This document shows positions 54,477 through 64,000 of a DNA stretch of 64,000 nucleotides, one piece after another (the stretch's first letter is position 1; every line of letters starts with the position of its first letter). This DNA comes from an uncultured Bacteroides sp. (GTDB taxonomy: Bacteria; Bacteroidota; Bacteroidia; Bacteroidales; Bacteroidaceae). The stretch spans positions 1 through 64,000 of the forward strand of contig CANSEY010000004.1 of the NCBI GenBank assembly GCA_947646015.1. Direction: 5' to 3'. The translations under genes and the position numbers were made by a program. The notes below the pieces were generated by a model. That model was not told where the DNA came from. It saw only the letters and a list, made by a program, of their open reading frames with translations, and searched no databases.

Positions 54477-55604
54477 ATGAAAAAAAAACTATTCTCTTTT
54501 GTCGCTTTGTCCATAATGAGTGTTTGCTCTTGGGGACAAGGTCTTTTTAGTGCTTCGGAAGTAAAGTCTGTAATGAAACGTGTAGCTGACTGGCAGATTG
54601 CTAATCCCGCTAAAGGAGCGGAGCATGACGACTTGAGCTGGACGCATGCCACCTTGTATATGGGAATGATTGACTGGGCAGAACTGACTGAAAAAGAAGA
54701 CGGAGATAACAGTTATTATAACTGGTTGAGAAGTATTGGCAAACGCAACGCCTGGCAGGTAGGGAGATATATGTATCATGCAGATTTCATAGCTGTGGGA
54801 CAGGTATTTATAGATATGTATCATAAATATGGAGATCGGAATATGCTACTTCCGACGATGGCGCGCACAGAGTTTGTTATTAATCATCCTTCAGCCAGTA
54901 CGCTTAAACTGGACTATCGGAATATGGTGACATTGGAGCGTTGGTCATGGTGTGATGCGTTGTTCATGGCTCCTCCCGTATATGCTAAGATGTATATGCT
55001 GACGAATGACCGGAAATATGTCGATTTTATGAATCAGGAGTATAAGGCTACTTATAATTATTTGTTTGATAAGGAAAAACAGTTGTTTTATCGTGATCAT
55101 CGTTACTTCGGGAAGAAAGAAGCCAATGGGGAAAGAGTATTTTGGGGACGCGGAAACGGCTGGGTATTGGGAGGACTTTGCGAAATATTACAAGCATTGC
55201 CGCGTAATAACATGCATCGTGAGTTTTATCAAGATTTGTTTGTACGTTTGTCTAACCGCATGGCTTCATTGCAGGGAGAGGATGGGTATTGGCATGCCAG
55301 TTTGCTTGATCCGAAGTCTTATCCTTCTCCTGAGACTAGTGCGACCGGATTCATCGTGTATGCTTTAGCGTATGGAGTTAATGAGGGACTGTTGGATAAA
55401 GAGCAAATGATTCCTGTCATAAAAAAAGGTTGGGAAGCTTTGGTGAAAGCGGTTGAAAAGGATGGGAAATTGGGATATGTACAACCTATCGGGGCCGATC
55501 CTAAAAAAGTGACTCGTGAGATGACGGAAGTTTATGGAGTAGGTGCCTTTTTACTTGCCGGGAATCAAATGTATAAGCTTGTTTCGACACATTTGAGCAA
55601 ATGA
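54477..55604 (+). CDS. GH105-family unsaturated glucuronyl/galacturonyl hydrolase
   Basis: A 375-residue secreted enzyme with a signal peptide (1-20). It has GH88/GH105 features: LSWTHATLYMGMIDWAELTE, WSWCDALFMAPPVYAKM with the conserved WCDALFMAPP catalytic Asp, FWGRGNGWVLGGLCEILQAL and SPETSATGFIVYALAYG. It removes the 4,5-unsaturated uronic acid created by a lyase, consistent with the adjacent PL8. It is the only plus-strand enzyme gene here, divergent from the lyase gene across a 247-base shared promoter region. Confidence 0.92.
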   Translation: MKKKLFSFVALSIMSVCSWGQGLFSASEVKSVMKRVADWQIANPAKGAEHDDLSWTHATLYMGMIDWAELTEKEDGDNSYYNWLRSIGKRNAWQVGRYMYHADFIAVGQVFIDMYHKYGDRNMLLPTMARTEFVINHPSASTLKLDYRNMVTLERWSWCDALFMAPPVYAKMYMLTNDRKYVDFMNQEYKATYNYLFDKEKQLFYRDHRYFGKKEANGERVFWGRGNGWVLGGLCEILQALPRNNMHREFYQDLFVRLSNRMASLQGEDGYWHASLLDPKSYPSPETSATGFIVYALAYGVNEGLLDKEQMIPVIKKGWEALVKAVEKDGKLGYVQPIGADPKKVTREMTEVYGVGAFLLAGNQMYKLVSTHLSK

Positions 55605-55693
55605 TTTTTCTCACTGCGATGAGTGCTTTTCTCATCGCAGTGAGAACCTTTTGAGAATATTGAATGGAAATAACTTCAAAATAAATATTGAAT

Positions 55694-57133
55694 TTATGTA
55701 AGTGCATCCTTGTATTTGTTGGCTGAACCTTCAGATGTCTTTATTTTTAGTTTGATGACAAATGGTTCAGTGGGAGGTGTTTTAGGTATGCTTATATTAT
55801 ATTCGTTGCAGGCTACTTCGATAAGTTTGGTTTGTTGTCCGTTTAACAGAGCAGCTTCAGTAATTTGGACGTTTTTTGTGGTTTTAACTGTAAGTTGTTT
55901 GGAATAAGGTAAATTAAAAACAATCATATATATATCATTTTCTTTGTGTGTGTAGTATCCCCAGTCTTGCTTAGGCCATCCGGCGTAGTCACAAGCATAG
56001 ATGCATTCTCCGTTTTTCTTCATCCATTTTCCGATGAAATCACTTAATTCTTTTTCTTCTGGACGGAAATCTCCATCAGGTTGAGGACCGAAATTGATTA
56101 CCATATTTCCTCCCATTGATACAGCATGTACAATGCGTGATAGTACCTCGACAGGACTTTTTACATAGCTTAATGACCAGTCTTTGTGGTATCCCCATTG
56201 ATTTTCGGGTATTGTCATGCAGGCCTCCCAATCCCATTTGGTTACCTGTAAATCCTTTATGGGATTTGGCAAACGCCGTTCATAGGCTGACTCATAGTCT
56301 CCCATAAGATGCCCGTTGCTGTCAAAATGACGTTTTCCATAGTCGTCGGCACGAAGTCGGCTGTTAATGGTTACTCCGGGAACAAGCTCCTTTAGCATAT
56401 GTTCGGCATGTGCTGTCCACCAGCCATTTTTTTTGATACTGGCATCCCATGTACCGTCAAACCAGAAATCTTTGACCGTAGGGTAGCGGGTGGCGAGTTC
56501 TTTTAGTTGATTGTCTGTGAATGTGAGGAAACGCTGGAAGGCAATGCTGTCTTCTTTTGATTTTATATCATATCTCCAGTCTGGATGGCTCCAATCCAAG
56601 ACTGAAAAATAAAAATGTACATCAATATCGACATCATTATATGCTTTTACTAATTCTCCTAATATGTCTTTCCCATGTGGAGTGTTGGCAACTGTATATT
56701 TTGTGTATTTACTGGGCCATAAACAGAATCCTTCATGGTGTTTCGTGGTGATTTTTACATATTTCACTCCTGCATTTTTTGCCATTTGTGCCCATTTTTT
56801 AGCATTGAATTTTTCGGGATTCCATTGGTTCATCAATTGTAACCACTCATTAGTTGGTACTTTTGCCCACGATTTAAGCCATTCGGCTGCTCCTCGGTAT
56901 GTTTTTCCCTTCCATTCTCCGCCGGGTATGGCATATAGCCCCCAATGAATGAACGCTCCTAGACGGTTTTCTCTAAACTTTTGCATGAAGACGTCACGTC
57001 GTTTTCCCAATCGGTCGGCTCCGTATTTTAAATTAATTTCCAGCTCTGAGGGTAGTCTTTTTTCTTGTGCTTGTATCGTTTGGACACTTAATAATAAGGC
57101 TGTCAGAATGTGAATTAAGTACTGCTTTTTCAT
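55694..57133 (-). CDS. GH29 alpha-L-fucosidase, secreted
   Basis: A 479-residue protein with a signal peptide (1-22). GH29 barrel blocks: RLGAFIHWGLYAIPGGEW, AGVKYVKITTKHHEGFCLWP, FYFSVLDWSHPDW and KDFWFDGTWD with Asp226 as the nucleophile. A small C-terminal beta-sandwich follows. It hydrolyses terminal alpha-linked fucose; linkage preference is not evident. It lies 17 bases after the GH95 gene and is probably co-transcribed with it. Confidence 0.95.
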   Translation of the reverse strand: MKKQYLIHILTALLLSVQTIQAQEKRLPSELEINLKYGADRLGKRRDVFMQKFRENRLGAFIHWGLYAIPGGEWKGKTYRGAAEWLKSWAKVPTNEWLQLMNQWNPEKFNAKKWAQMAKNAGVKYVKITTKHHEGFCLWPSKYTKYTVANTPHGKDILGELVKAYNDVDIDVHFYFSVLDWSHPDWRYDIKSKEDSIAFQRFLTFTDNQLKELATRYPTVKDFWFDGTWDASIKKNGWWTAHAEHMLKELVPGVTINSRLRADDYGKRHFDSNGHLMGDYESAYERRLPNPIKDLQVTKWDWEACMTIPENQWGYHKDWSLSYVKSPVEVLSRIVHAVSMGGNMVINFGPQPDGDFRPEEKELSDFIGKWMKKNGECIYACDYAGWPKQDWGYYTHKENDIYMIVFNLPYSKQLTVKTTKNVQITEAALLNGQQTKLIEVACNEYNISIPKTPPTEPFVIKLKIKTSEGSANKYKDALT

Positions 57134-57150
57134 ATTTTTGGTTTTTTGAG

Positions 57151-59529
57151 TTATAGTTTTATTTGATAAATTTTCCCTTTTTGGGTTTTGAACTCTATGG
57201 TATGGTTGTTTATGGATTTGAACTTTACATTATTCCCTTGATTATCCGTAATTTTAGCTTTGGACAGCCCTGCATATTTGAGTCGGCATATCTCTCCTTT
57301 GTTGGATAAGATGGAAAGGCAGGTGGCATGACCATTTTCCCAGTTAGCGGAAATCTGAAAGTTGCCACGGGCCATAAGTCCCTTGAAATTTCCTTTGTTC
57401 CATGTATCGGGTAGAGCGGCTAAAGGTTCGATATAGCCTTCATGGCTTTGAAGAAGCATTTCTGCTACTCCGGCTGTTGCTCCAAAATTAGCATCAATTT
57501 GAAAAGGCGGATGTACTCCCCATAAATTTTCGGAACTTCCTCTGAGTAATATATTTTGATATAATTGATAAGCTTTGTTTCCGTTCTTAGCTCGTGCCCA
57601 AAGGTTTTGTCGATGTGCCATTGCCCAGCCGGTTGACTTATCCCCTCGTTTATTTAAAGTGATTATGGCAGCTTTCATCCATTCAGGAGTATTATTGTTG
57701 ATTGTAGTACCCGGGTATAATGCACATAAATGGGAAATGTGCCGATGTGTATATTCACCTATTTCTCCATATTTTGTTTCTTCACGGAATTCTTTGATTT
57801 GTCCCGATTCTCCAATTTTTATAGCATCTAGTTTGCCTATTTGTTCTTTCACTGTTTTCAGAAATGGGTCTCGGGAATTCAGTATCTTAGCTGCTTTTAA
57901 TAGATCTTGATAAGTCTCTAGGATCATGCTTTGGTCAAAAATGCACCCCTTGGTGCGATAATATTGTTTGTTATGTTTTTGTTCCGGTGAAAAAGAAGGA
58001 TCTACTAATAATGTACCGTCCGGTTGTTCTTTTAATGTTTTAGATAGAAATTTACTTATTCCAAGTAGAGCTGGATATACATGTTCTTTCAGCAATTGTG
58101 TGTCACGTGTAAAGTCATAATAATCCCAGAATAGTTTTGTTGTAAAGCCTCCTGTTCCCGGTCCAGAATGTCCTCCGGGTGCTTCTATATTAAAAGCAGT
58201 GGCTCCCGTACCGATTGTCCATCCGTTCTCTTCATTTATAGGATTAAGAGCGGTCGGGTTATGCCGTGTGATATAATCGATTGCTTTTTGAACTCCCGCT
58301 TTGCGGAATGTCTCATTATATTCCATATATGGATTGAACAATTCACTCAAATTAGTATTGAATACATGCCAATAGTTCATTTGTATATTTATATTATGCC
58401 AATAACCACCGGACCATGGGGAGAAGTCGTACTGTGTCCATACTCCTTGCAGATTGGCTGGAAGAGACCCGTTTCGTGACGAAGCGATGAGTAAATATCG
58501 CCCATACTGAAAGAAAAGCTCTTCCAGATAAGTATCATGTTTACCGGAACGATATTGAGATAGTAATTTATCTGTAGGGATGGCTGGGATTCTATCGGTT
58601 AATTGTAGGTCTACTCGATTAAAGAAATATTGGTAATCTACTATATGTTCTTTACGTAAGAATTCGTATCCTTTGCCAACAGCCTCTTTAATACGATTGG
58701 TTATCAGAGAATGAGGATGGACATTACCTTTGAATTTTGCGGTATTCGGGCGTAAAAAAACATTTTCTTGCAACTGGTATGAAGTGGCAGCAGTGATGTA
58801 TAGCACTACACTGTCTGCATCGGTAACTTCTATTATTCCATTCTGTTTATTTTCATTCTTGCATGTAAGTGTACCATTATAATTGACAATTTTTATTTGG
58901 GCTTCATAGTCCAAATCATAGTATTGTATGTTTCCTGTCATCGTAATTAAACCGGGCAAAACTTGCACATGTCCGCTTCGTCCGTTCTGTTCTTTATCAA
59001 ATGGTTTCAGATAAGGAATAGTAGGACGTATAGTGAAAGATATCATTCCGGGTTTGTCGGCTTTTAGTTTAACGGCAATAATTTGGCTCGGATAATTGGC
59101 AAAATATTCACGTGTGTATTCTACATTTTCATATTGATAGTTGACGGTAGATATAGCTTCATTCAGATTTAATGTCCTCTTATAATTCTTACTATAATTA
59201 TGGTTGACATCAATATAAATTTCTGCAAAATTAGTAAATCCGCCGAATTGGTATGGACCTTTATTCCCCAACGTTTTTTCAGACAATTGTATACGTTCAA
59301 TGTCCGTTCGTCCGAATATGCAAGCACCCATGCTTCCGTTACCAATGGGAAGAGACCATCTTTCCCAGTCTTCATCATAGGGATATCCTCTTGCTACAGG
59401 GTAAGTGAAATCTCCTCCCCGGTTGAAAGCAGGGCGGTTATACCATAAGGTGTATTCCTTGTTTATATTGTTGCCCAGTAAATTGTAAGTCTCTAAAAGC
59501 AATAAAAATAATGTGGTTAATTTTATCAT
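57151..59529 (-). CDS. GH95 alpha-L-fucosidase (or alpha-L-galactosidase), secreted
   Basis: A 792-residue protein with a short signal peptide. Its N-terminal beta-sandwich (WYNRPA, WSLPIGNGSMGACIFGRTD, RIQLSEKTL) and alpha/alpha barrel (GSLPANLQGVWTQYDFSPWS, GGYWHNINIQMNYW, HRHISHLCALYPGT, KSTGWAMAHRQNLWARAKNG) fit GH95 at typical length. GH95 enzymes invert alpha-1,2-fucose or related L-galactose. Paired with GH29, two fucosidase specificities are present, which suggests a fucosylated substrate. It is divergent from the HTCS gene. Confidence 0.93.
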   Translation of the reverse strand: MIKLTTLFLLLLETYNLLGNNINKEYTLWYNRPAFNRGGDFTYPVARGYPYDEDWERWSLPIGNGSMGACIFGRTDIERIQLSEKTLGNKGPYQFGGFTNFAEIYIDVNHNYSKNYKRTLNLNEAISTVNYQYENVEYTREYFANYPSQIIAVKLKADKPGMISFTIRPTIPYLKPFDKEQNGRSGHVQVLPGLITMTGNIQYYDLDYEAQIKIVNYNGTLTCKNENKQNGIIEVTDADSVVLYITAATSYQLQENVFLRPNTAKFKGNVHPHSLITNRIKEAVGKGYEFLRKEHIVDYQYFFNRVDLQLTDRIPAIPTDKLLSQYRSGKHDTYLEELFFQYGRYLLIASSRNGSLPANLQGVWTQYDFSPWSGGYWHNINIQMNYWHVFNTNLSELFNPYMEYNETFRKAGVQKAIDYITRHNPTALNPINEENGWTIGTGATAFNIEAPGGHSGPGTGGFTTKLFWDYYDFTRDTQLLKEHVYPALLGISKFLSKTLKEQPDGTLLVDPSFSPEQKHNKQYYRTKGCIFDQSMILETYQDLLKAAKILNSRDPFLKTVKEQIGKLDAIKIGESGQIKEFREETKYGEIGEYTHRHISHLCALYPGTTINNNTPEWMKAAIITLNKRGDKSTGWAMAHRQNLWARAKNGNKAYQLYQNILLRGSSENLWGVHPPFQIDANFGATAGVAEMLLQSHEGYIEPLAALPDTWNKGNFKGLMARGNFQISANWENGHATCLSILSNKGEICRLKYAGLSKAKITDNQGNNVKFKSINNHTIEFKTQKGKIYQIKL

Positions 59530-59776
59530 GATACATCTATTTTGAATTATTTCGGTAAAGATAAATAATCGTTTATTATTGTGCTAGTACCTTGTTGTAA
59601 AGAATAGAAAAGTGTACGATATGTGCTATAAATCGGATATGCTGTGTATATATGTGTATATAATAATATAGTTGTATGTGGAAATAATCCAACCATAGTA
59701 TATGTTTCCTGATAAGGATAATATTTCTTTTTATTTTTTTTAATAAAAATGAAAGAAGGCAATATGTGTCTTTTTA

Positions 59777-59784
59777 TAATTTTG
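59777..59784 (+). promoter_or_regulatory. -7 promoter box of the HTCS gene
   Basis: TAATTTTG fits TAnnTTTG, 28 bases before the ATG. Confidence 0.5.
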
Positions 59785-59812
59785 TTACTTAAAACATCTA
59801 ATACATATTCAA

Positions 59813-62800
59813 ATGATTCGGTTAAAGTACTATCTTGCGTTATTTTTATTACTGCTCCCAATTTGTTCTTATGGACAGTTTTTTAAGAGATTAGGAATGA
59901 AGGATGGCCTTTCTAATCCTTCTGTGTTGGCAATTTATCAGGATACTTTAGGACGTATGTGGTTTGGTACTAATGAAGGCGTTAATATATATGATGGTAA
60001 ACAAATTTATAAGTGTAAATCTTATTTGGTTGGTCAATCTCAACAGGTAAAATTGATAAATGGATCAATAAATCAGATTGTGGGTGATTCGTTGGGGAAT
60101 ATTTATATGCGTAATAATCATGCATTACTTAGGTATGACATACGTAAAGAAAAATTCGAAGAAATACGTTCTTCCGGAATAAGTTCTGTAGCCTCTATTA
60201 ATCGAAAAATATGGTGTGCTATGGGAGATTCATTATTTAAATATGATTGCAATAGAGACTCATTACATTTTTTTCGTAAATTGAATACATCTACCATCTT
60301 GTGTTTGGCAAAGCAAGGAGAAAAGCTTTGGATTGGAACCAATAAAGGATTGTATGTACTTGTAAAAGATTTGGTTAGGTGTGTGTTACCCGAGGTTGAA
60401 ATCTTTAGATTATTTGTTAGCAGTCATAATGAATTATGGGTTGCTTCTCGTATGAAAGGATTGTATCGTATTAATCAGGAGGGGCAAATTAGAAAAGCAG
60501 AATATTCTTCAACTCGTGTGGTAAGCGAACAGATACGAGGCTTTGTAGAAGATGATAGACAAAATATATGGTTTGGGACATTTGACGGATTGCAGGTATA
60601 TAACCCTTATTTAGATATGTATTCTGTTTATCGTCCCAGTTACACATTGGGGACTTTGGAGCATCAGTCTGTTTTTTCTTTATATAAAGATAATCAGGGA
60701 ACTATTTGGGTAGGAACGTATTACGGTGGGCTTAATTACTTTAATCAATCCAAAGATGTATTTCAGTATTATCCATATAGAAAAATAAGTAAGGAAGGAT
60801 TGAGTTTTCCTATTGTGGGACAGATGGTGGAAGATAAAGATCATGATCTCTGGATTTGTACAGACGGTGGTGGAGTTAATTGTTTGAACCGAAAGAATAA
60901 GACTTTTACATATTATGTAGCATCCGATGGGAATTCTATCATACATGATAATGTGAAGAGTATTACCTATGATAAAAAACGTGATCATATATATATAGGT
61001 ACATATACCGGAGGTCTAAGTCGTTACGACCGGAAAAGCGGAAAGTTTCATAATTATCTAGATGAATTTGAAAGAACAGGAAAAGGTCCGGGGCAAATTA
61101 TTTATCACGTGCTGTTTAAAAATGGTTGGTTGTATGTTTCTGCCCGTAATGGTTTTTGGAGAATGAATCCTGATACAAATGAATTTCAAATTTTGGATAA
61201 CGAAAAGCTATTTTTGACGTTTGAGATAGATAAACAAGGGTATATTTGGTTGACTACAGGTTTTGAACTTTACAAAATGAAAGTGAGTGGTGGAGAACGT
61301 CAGGAAGTGCAACGGATGACTGAACGGAAAGCGAAGATTACGAAAATTATAGAAGCATCTGATGGTACTATTTATATTTCGACATTGGGGAATGGAGTTT
61401 ATGTATATAATTATGATAAAGAAAAATGGTCGCATCATACTGTGAAATCGGATAATTTGTTAAGTGATTTTTGTTATAATATAATAGAAACGGCTAATAA
61501 TAATATCTTGTTGTCCAGTGATAAGGGACTATCTATTTATTCTTTTTTAAATCATTCTATTTATTCTATTGAATTGGGACTAAGAGGGGGAATATCGGCT
61601 GTGACAGAGGGGTGTGGCTTATGGGCGGCAACTGACGGTCAGATTTATGTAGGAGGGGTAGATGGAATGATTTCTTTCAGGGAGGAAGATTTATATGTGG
61701 AGAATGATATTGTGCCCAGGCTTTATTTTTCCGAGTTGCTGATAAATGATGTCAGAATTGAACCCGGAGATGATTCCGAAGTGTTGAAGGAAGCGTTGCC
61801 TTTTACGGGCAAGCTTGATTTGTCTTATAAACAAAATAACTTGGCGATTCTTTTTTCTAGTTCCAACTATGTGGAGCATGAAAGAAATGTGAGTTTTTTT
61901 TATAAATTAGAAGGATTTGATGACGATTGGAAGTCTACCGAACAGTTACGTTTAAAATATACAAATTTGCCTTCTGGTAATTATGTCTTGAAAGTACGTG
62001 AGTTGAAAAATAAAATGCAGGGGGAAGAATATAATGAAATTGCGCTTACTATTAAGATACATCGGCCGTGGTTTGCAACATGGGGAGCTTTTATCTTTTA
62101 TTTTATTATTGTGTCGATTATAATGTATGGTACTTGGCGAGTAATAGCTAAGCGCAGGGCTTTGGCCTTGTTGTTGGTAAAAGAAAAAGATGAGAAAATG
62201 CGGATAGAGGAAATAAATAAGATGAAGTTTCGTTTTTTTACTAATGTATCACATGAATTCCGCACTCCTTTAACTTTGATTATCGGACAAATAGAGATGA
62301 TGTTGCAAATGGATAAAATATCTCCTGCTGTGACTAAACGTTTACAGACTATATATAGAAATGCGATGAATTTGCGAATATTGATAACGGAACTTCTTGA
62401 TTTTAGGAAACAGGAACAGGGATTCATGAAGTTGAAAGTAGAATGTGTGGATGTGGTTCCTTTTGTAAAAGATATATATAGATCTTTTGCAGAATTAGCA
62501 CGTAGGAAAGACATATCTTTTACATTTGACTCTACGGAAGAAAAGATTGATTTGTGGTTTGATCCACTACAAATGCAAAAGGTCTTGTTTAATCTTTTGT
62601 CAAATGCTTTTAAATATACTCCCGAAGGTGGAAATATAAAAATAACTCTCAAGAGGGTACGTCAGATAGTTGAGATTGCTGTGGCCGATACCGGTTGTGG
62701 AATTCCGAACGAGGCTTTGTCGAAGATATTTGAACGCTTTTACAGAGGAGACGAAGTGCTACCTGATGCAGTTCAGGGTAGTGGGATTGGCTTGGCGTTC

Positions 62801-63823
62801 ACAAAGGCTATGGTAGAGGCACATAAAGGGGCGATAAAAGTTGAAAGTGTGTGGAATGAAGGAAGTTGTTTCAAAATAGAGTTACTTACGGGAAATTCGC
62901 ATTTTACCAAGGAAGAGTTGGAGCATAGACGGAATATTCTTTCTTCATCTGATTGGACAGATGTGCTTAAAGTTGAAAATCTATTATTACAGGAAAAGCA
63001 GACGGATCTCGTGAGTAGTGATATTGTGAAAAAGGAAAGCGAAGCTGAATCAAAAGGAAAACCAGTAATTTTGCTGGTGGAAGACAGTGAAGAGGTGATG
63101 GAACTTTTGGTGTCTATTTTTTCATCCGTTTATATTGTTTATAAAGCAGATAACGGACAGGCAGGATATGAACAGGCTTTGAATATTCATCCGGATATAG
63201 TAGTGAGTGATGTAATGATGCCTGTAATGTCCGGCAAAGAGATGTGTTATAAAATAAAGAATTGTTTAGAATTGGCGTACGTTCCGGTTGTGCTGTTGAC
63301 AGCCCAGACGTCTGATGAACATACTATAGAGGGATATATGTTTGGGGCGGATGCTTATATAACGAAGCCATTTAACGTTAAACTATTATTGGCTTGTTGT
63401 AGTAATTTGTTAAAAAGTAGGCGTACTTTATTGGATAAGGTAATTCGGAAAGAAAAAGTTTTGTCACAAGAAACCAGGGGGGTGAATGTGCTTGATCAGA
63501 AAATTTTGGATGCAGCTACGGATATAATTAAAAGAAATTTTGATAATCCTGATTTTGATATGAATATGTTGGCTTCGGAATTGGGTATGGGACGTAGTAA
63601 AATGTTTGCCCGTATAAAGGAGGTGACAGGGCTGACACCTAATGAATTTGCGTTAAAATTGAAATTAGAAGAAGCATTACGGATGTTACAAGAAGAGCCT
63701 CAGTATAATATTTCGGAGATTTCTTATAGTTTGGGCTTTACTTCTCCACGTTATTTCAGTCGTTGTTTCAAAGCGTTTTATGGAGTATCTCCTTTGACTT
63801 ATAGAAAAGGTCCCGGACTTTAG
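59813..63823 (+). CDS. Hybrid two-component system (HTCS) regulator
   Basis: A 1,336-residue sensor-regulator spanning the inner membrane. Order: signal peptide (1-21); periplasmic two-propeller sensor made of repeated DxxGxxWxGT blades (DTLGRMWFGTNEGVNIYD, DNQGTIWVGTYYGGLNYF, KDHDLWICTDGGGVNCLN); Y_Y_Y Ig-like domain; transmembrane segment about 754-778; HisKA with phospho-acceptor His814 in SHEFRTPLTL; HATPase (NLLSNAFKYTPEGG, GSGIGLAFTKAMVEAHKG); receiver with Asp1133 in SDVMMP; and an AraC-type DNA-binding domain (EISYSLGFTSPRYFSRCFKA). HTCS proteins bind oligosaccharides and activate nearby catabolic genes, here most likely GH95-GH29, GH105, PL8 and GH154. Confidence 0.96.
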   Translation: MIRLKYYLALFLLLLPICSYGQFFKRLGMKDGLSNPSVLAIYQDTLGRMWFGTNEGVNIYDGKQIYKCKSYLVGQSQQVKLINGSINQIVGDSLGNIYMRNNHALLRYDIRKEKFEEIRSSGISSVASINRKIWCAMGDSLFKYDCNRDSLHFFRKLNTSTILCLAKQGEKLWIGTNKGLYVLVKDLVRCVLPEVEIFRLFVSSHNELWVASRMKGLYRINQEGQIRKAEYSSTRVVSEQIRGFVEDDRQNIWFGTFDGLQVYNPYLDMYSVYRPSYTLGTLEHQSVFSLYKDNQGTIWVGTYYGGLNYFNQSKDVFQYYPYRKISKEGLSFPIVGQMVEDKDHDLWICTDGGGVNCLNRKNKTFTYYVASDGNSIIHDNVKSITYDKKRDHIYIGTYTGGLSRYDRKSGKFHNYLDEFERTGKGPGQIIYHVLFKNGWLYVSARNGFWRMNPDTNEFQILDNEKLFLTFEIDKQGYIWLTTGFELYKMKVSGGERQEVQRMTERKAKITKIIEASDGTIYISTLGNGVYVYNYDKEKWSHHTVKSDNLLSDFCYNIIETANNNILLSSDKGLSIYSFLNHSIYSIELGLRGGISAVTEGCGLWAATDGQIYVGGVDGMISFREEDLYVENDIVPRLYFSELLINDVRIEPGDDSEVLKEALPFTGKLDLSYKQNNLAILFSSSNYVEHERNVSFFYKLEGFDDDWKSTEQLRLKYTNLPSGNYVLKVRELKNKMQGEEYNEIALTIKIHRPWFATWGAFIFYFIIVSIIMYGTWRVIAKRRALALLLVKEKDEKMRIEEINKMKFRFFTNVSHEFRTPLTLIIGQIEMMLQMDKISPAVTKRLQTIYRNAMNLRILITELLDFRKQEQGFMKLKVECVDVVPFVKDIYRSFAELARRKDISFTFDSTEEKIDLWFDPLQMQKVLFNLLSNAFKYTPEGGNIKITLKRVRQIVEIAVADTGCGIPNEALSKIFERFYRGDEVLPDAVQGSGIGLAFTKAMVEAHKGAIKVESVWNEGSCFKIELLTGNSHFTKEELEHRRNILSSSDWTDVLKVENLLLQEKQTDLVSSDIVKKESEAESKGKPVILLVEDSEEVMELLVSIFSSVYIVYKADNGQAGYEQALNIHPDIVVSDVMMPVMSGKEMCYKIKNCLELAYVPVVLLTAQTSDEHTIEGYMFGADAYITKPFNVKLLLACCSNLLKSRRTLLDKVIRKEKVLSQETRGVNVLDQKILDAATDIIKRNFDNPDFDMNMLASELGMGRSKMFARIKEVTGLTPNEFALKLKLEEALRMLQEEPQYNISEISYSLGFTSPRYFSRCFKAFYGVSPLTYRKGPGL

Positions 63824-64000
63824 AATGTAGATTCTACTTTTGTTCATATCGATTTCTTCTTTTGGCTTTTATCTTATGGTCATGTCCAGACTATGTTTTT
63901 TGTATGCAGTAGTTTTAGTGGAGGTGATTTATTGTCTGATTTGTGGCACTCTTTGTCTGAAAGGATGAAATGTGCTGCCGTTCGGATAATATTGCCTCCT

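Noticed and set aside
54302..54652. Minus-strand ORF overlapping the start of the GH105 gene
   Set aside because: It is the reverse-frame shadow of the GH105 signal peptide and N-terminus, with no family features of its own.

Overview
The window is chromosomal DNA from a gut Bacteroides-type bacterium (Bacteroidota). The evidence is the TAnnTTTG-type -7 promoter boxes, SusC/SusD outer-membrane glycan importers, a hybrid two-component regulator, an ECF sigma/FecR anti-sigma pair, Ser-type sulfatases and DUF1735/DUF3871 family proteins. I cannot name the species.

Layout. (1) 1-10060, housekeeping and envelope genes: a calcineurin-type phosphoesterase, a NamZ/DUF1343 muramidase, an HD-domain protein, an LptD-like outer-membrane protein, a Crp/Fnr-type regulator, a small secreted protein that looks like ubiquitin, uracil-DNA glycosylase, asparagine synthetase A and tRNA-Arg(CCG). 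(2) About 10060-22015, an integrated accessory island just downstream of the tRNA: tyrosine recombinase, two micro-ORFs, a DUF3871 protein, a sigma-like protein and an AbrB-like protein, a serine recombinase, a HigBA toxin-antitoxin pair, a RecA-like ATPase behind a long leader that ends in a terminator, a 12-bp repeat array, an IS66 remnant, an unknown protein and a second ATPase. The second ATPase is fused in frame to the last ~135 residues of an unrelated carbohydrate-binding domain, which marks a recombination scar at the island's right side. (3) 22715-47401, a large minus-strand polysaccharide utilization locus. In transcription order it holds ECF sigma, three sulfatases, FecR anti-sigma, SusC (broken by a one-base frameshift), SusD, a GH18 endoglycosidase, a DUF1735-LamG surface lipoprotein, two sulfatases, a GH43-like beta-propeller enzyme, a sulfatase, a GH20 hexosaminidase and two more sulfatases. 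(4) 47700-50420, a graveyard of mobile DNA: an IS110-family element whose transposase is split at an A9 run, and a decayed IS5-type transposase. (5) 50657-63823, a second catabolic cluster without its own SusC/SusD: GH154/DUF2264, PL8 lyase, GH105 unsaturated-uronidase, GH29 and GH95 fucosidases, and a hybrid two-component system (HTCS).

How it works together. The first locus looks built for a sulfated, N-acetylhexosamine-rich host glycan (mucin-, N-glycan- or GAG-like). Surface GH18 and the LamG protein would bind and cut it, SusC/D would import it, and eight sulfatases plus GH20 and the propeller enzyme would strip it in the periplasm. The STN domain on SusC, FecR and the ECF sigma form the sensing loop. 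All eight sulfatases carry Ser at the formylglycine position, so they depend on an anaerobic maturase (anSME) encoded elsewhere. The second cluster suits a uronic-acid glycan carrying fucose and is probably switched on by the HTCS.

Most notable: the ubiquitin-like secreted protein; a 17-bp exact direct repeat bracketing the three sulfatase genes that separate the sigma gene from its anti-sigma; a probable antisense sRNA facing the susC leader; the ATPase/carbohydrate-binding chimera; and the leader RNA with a terminator 23 bases before the island ATPase.
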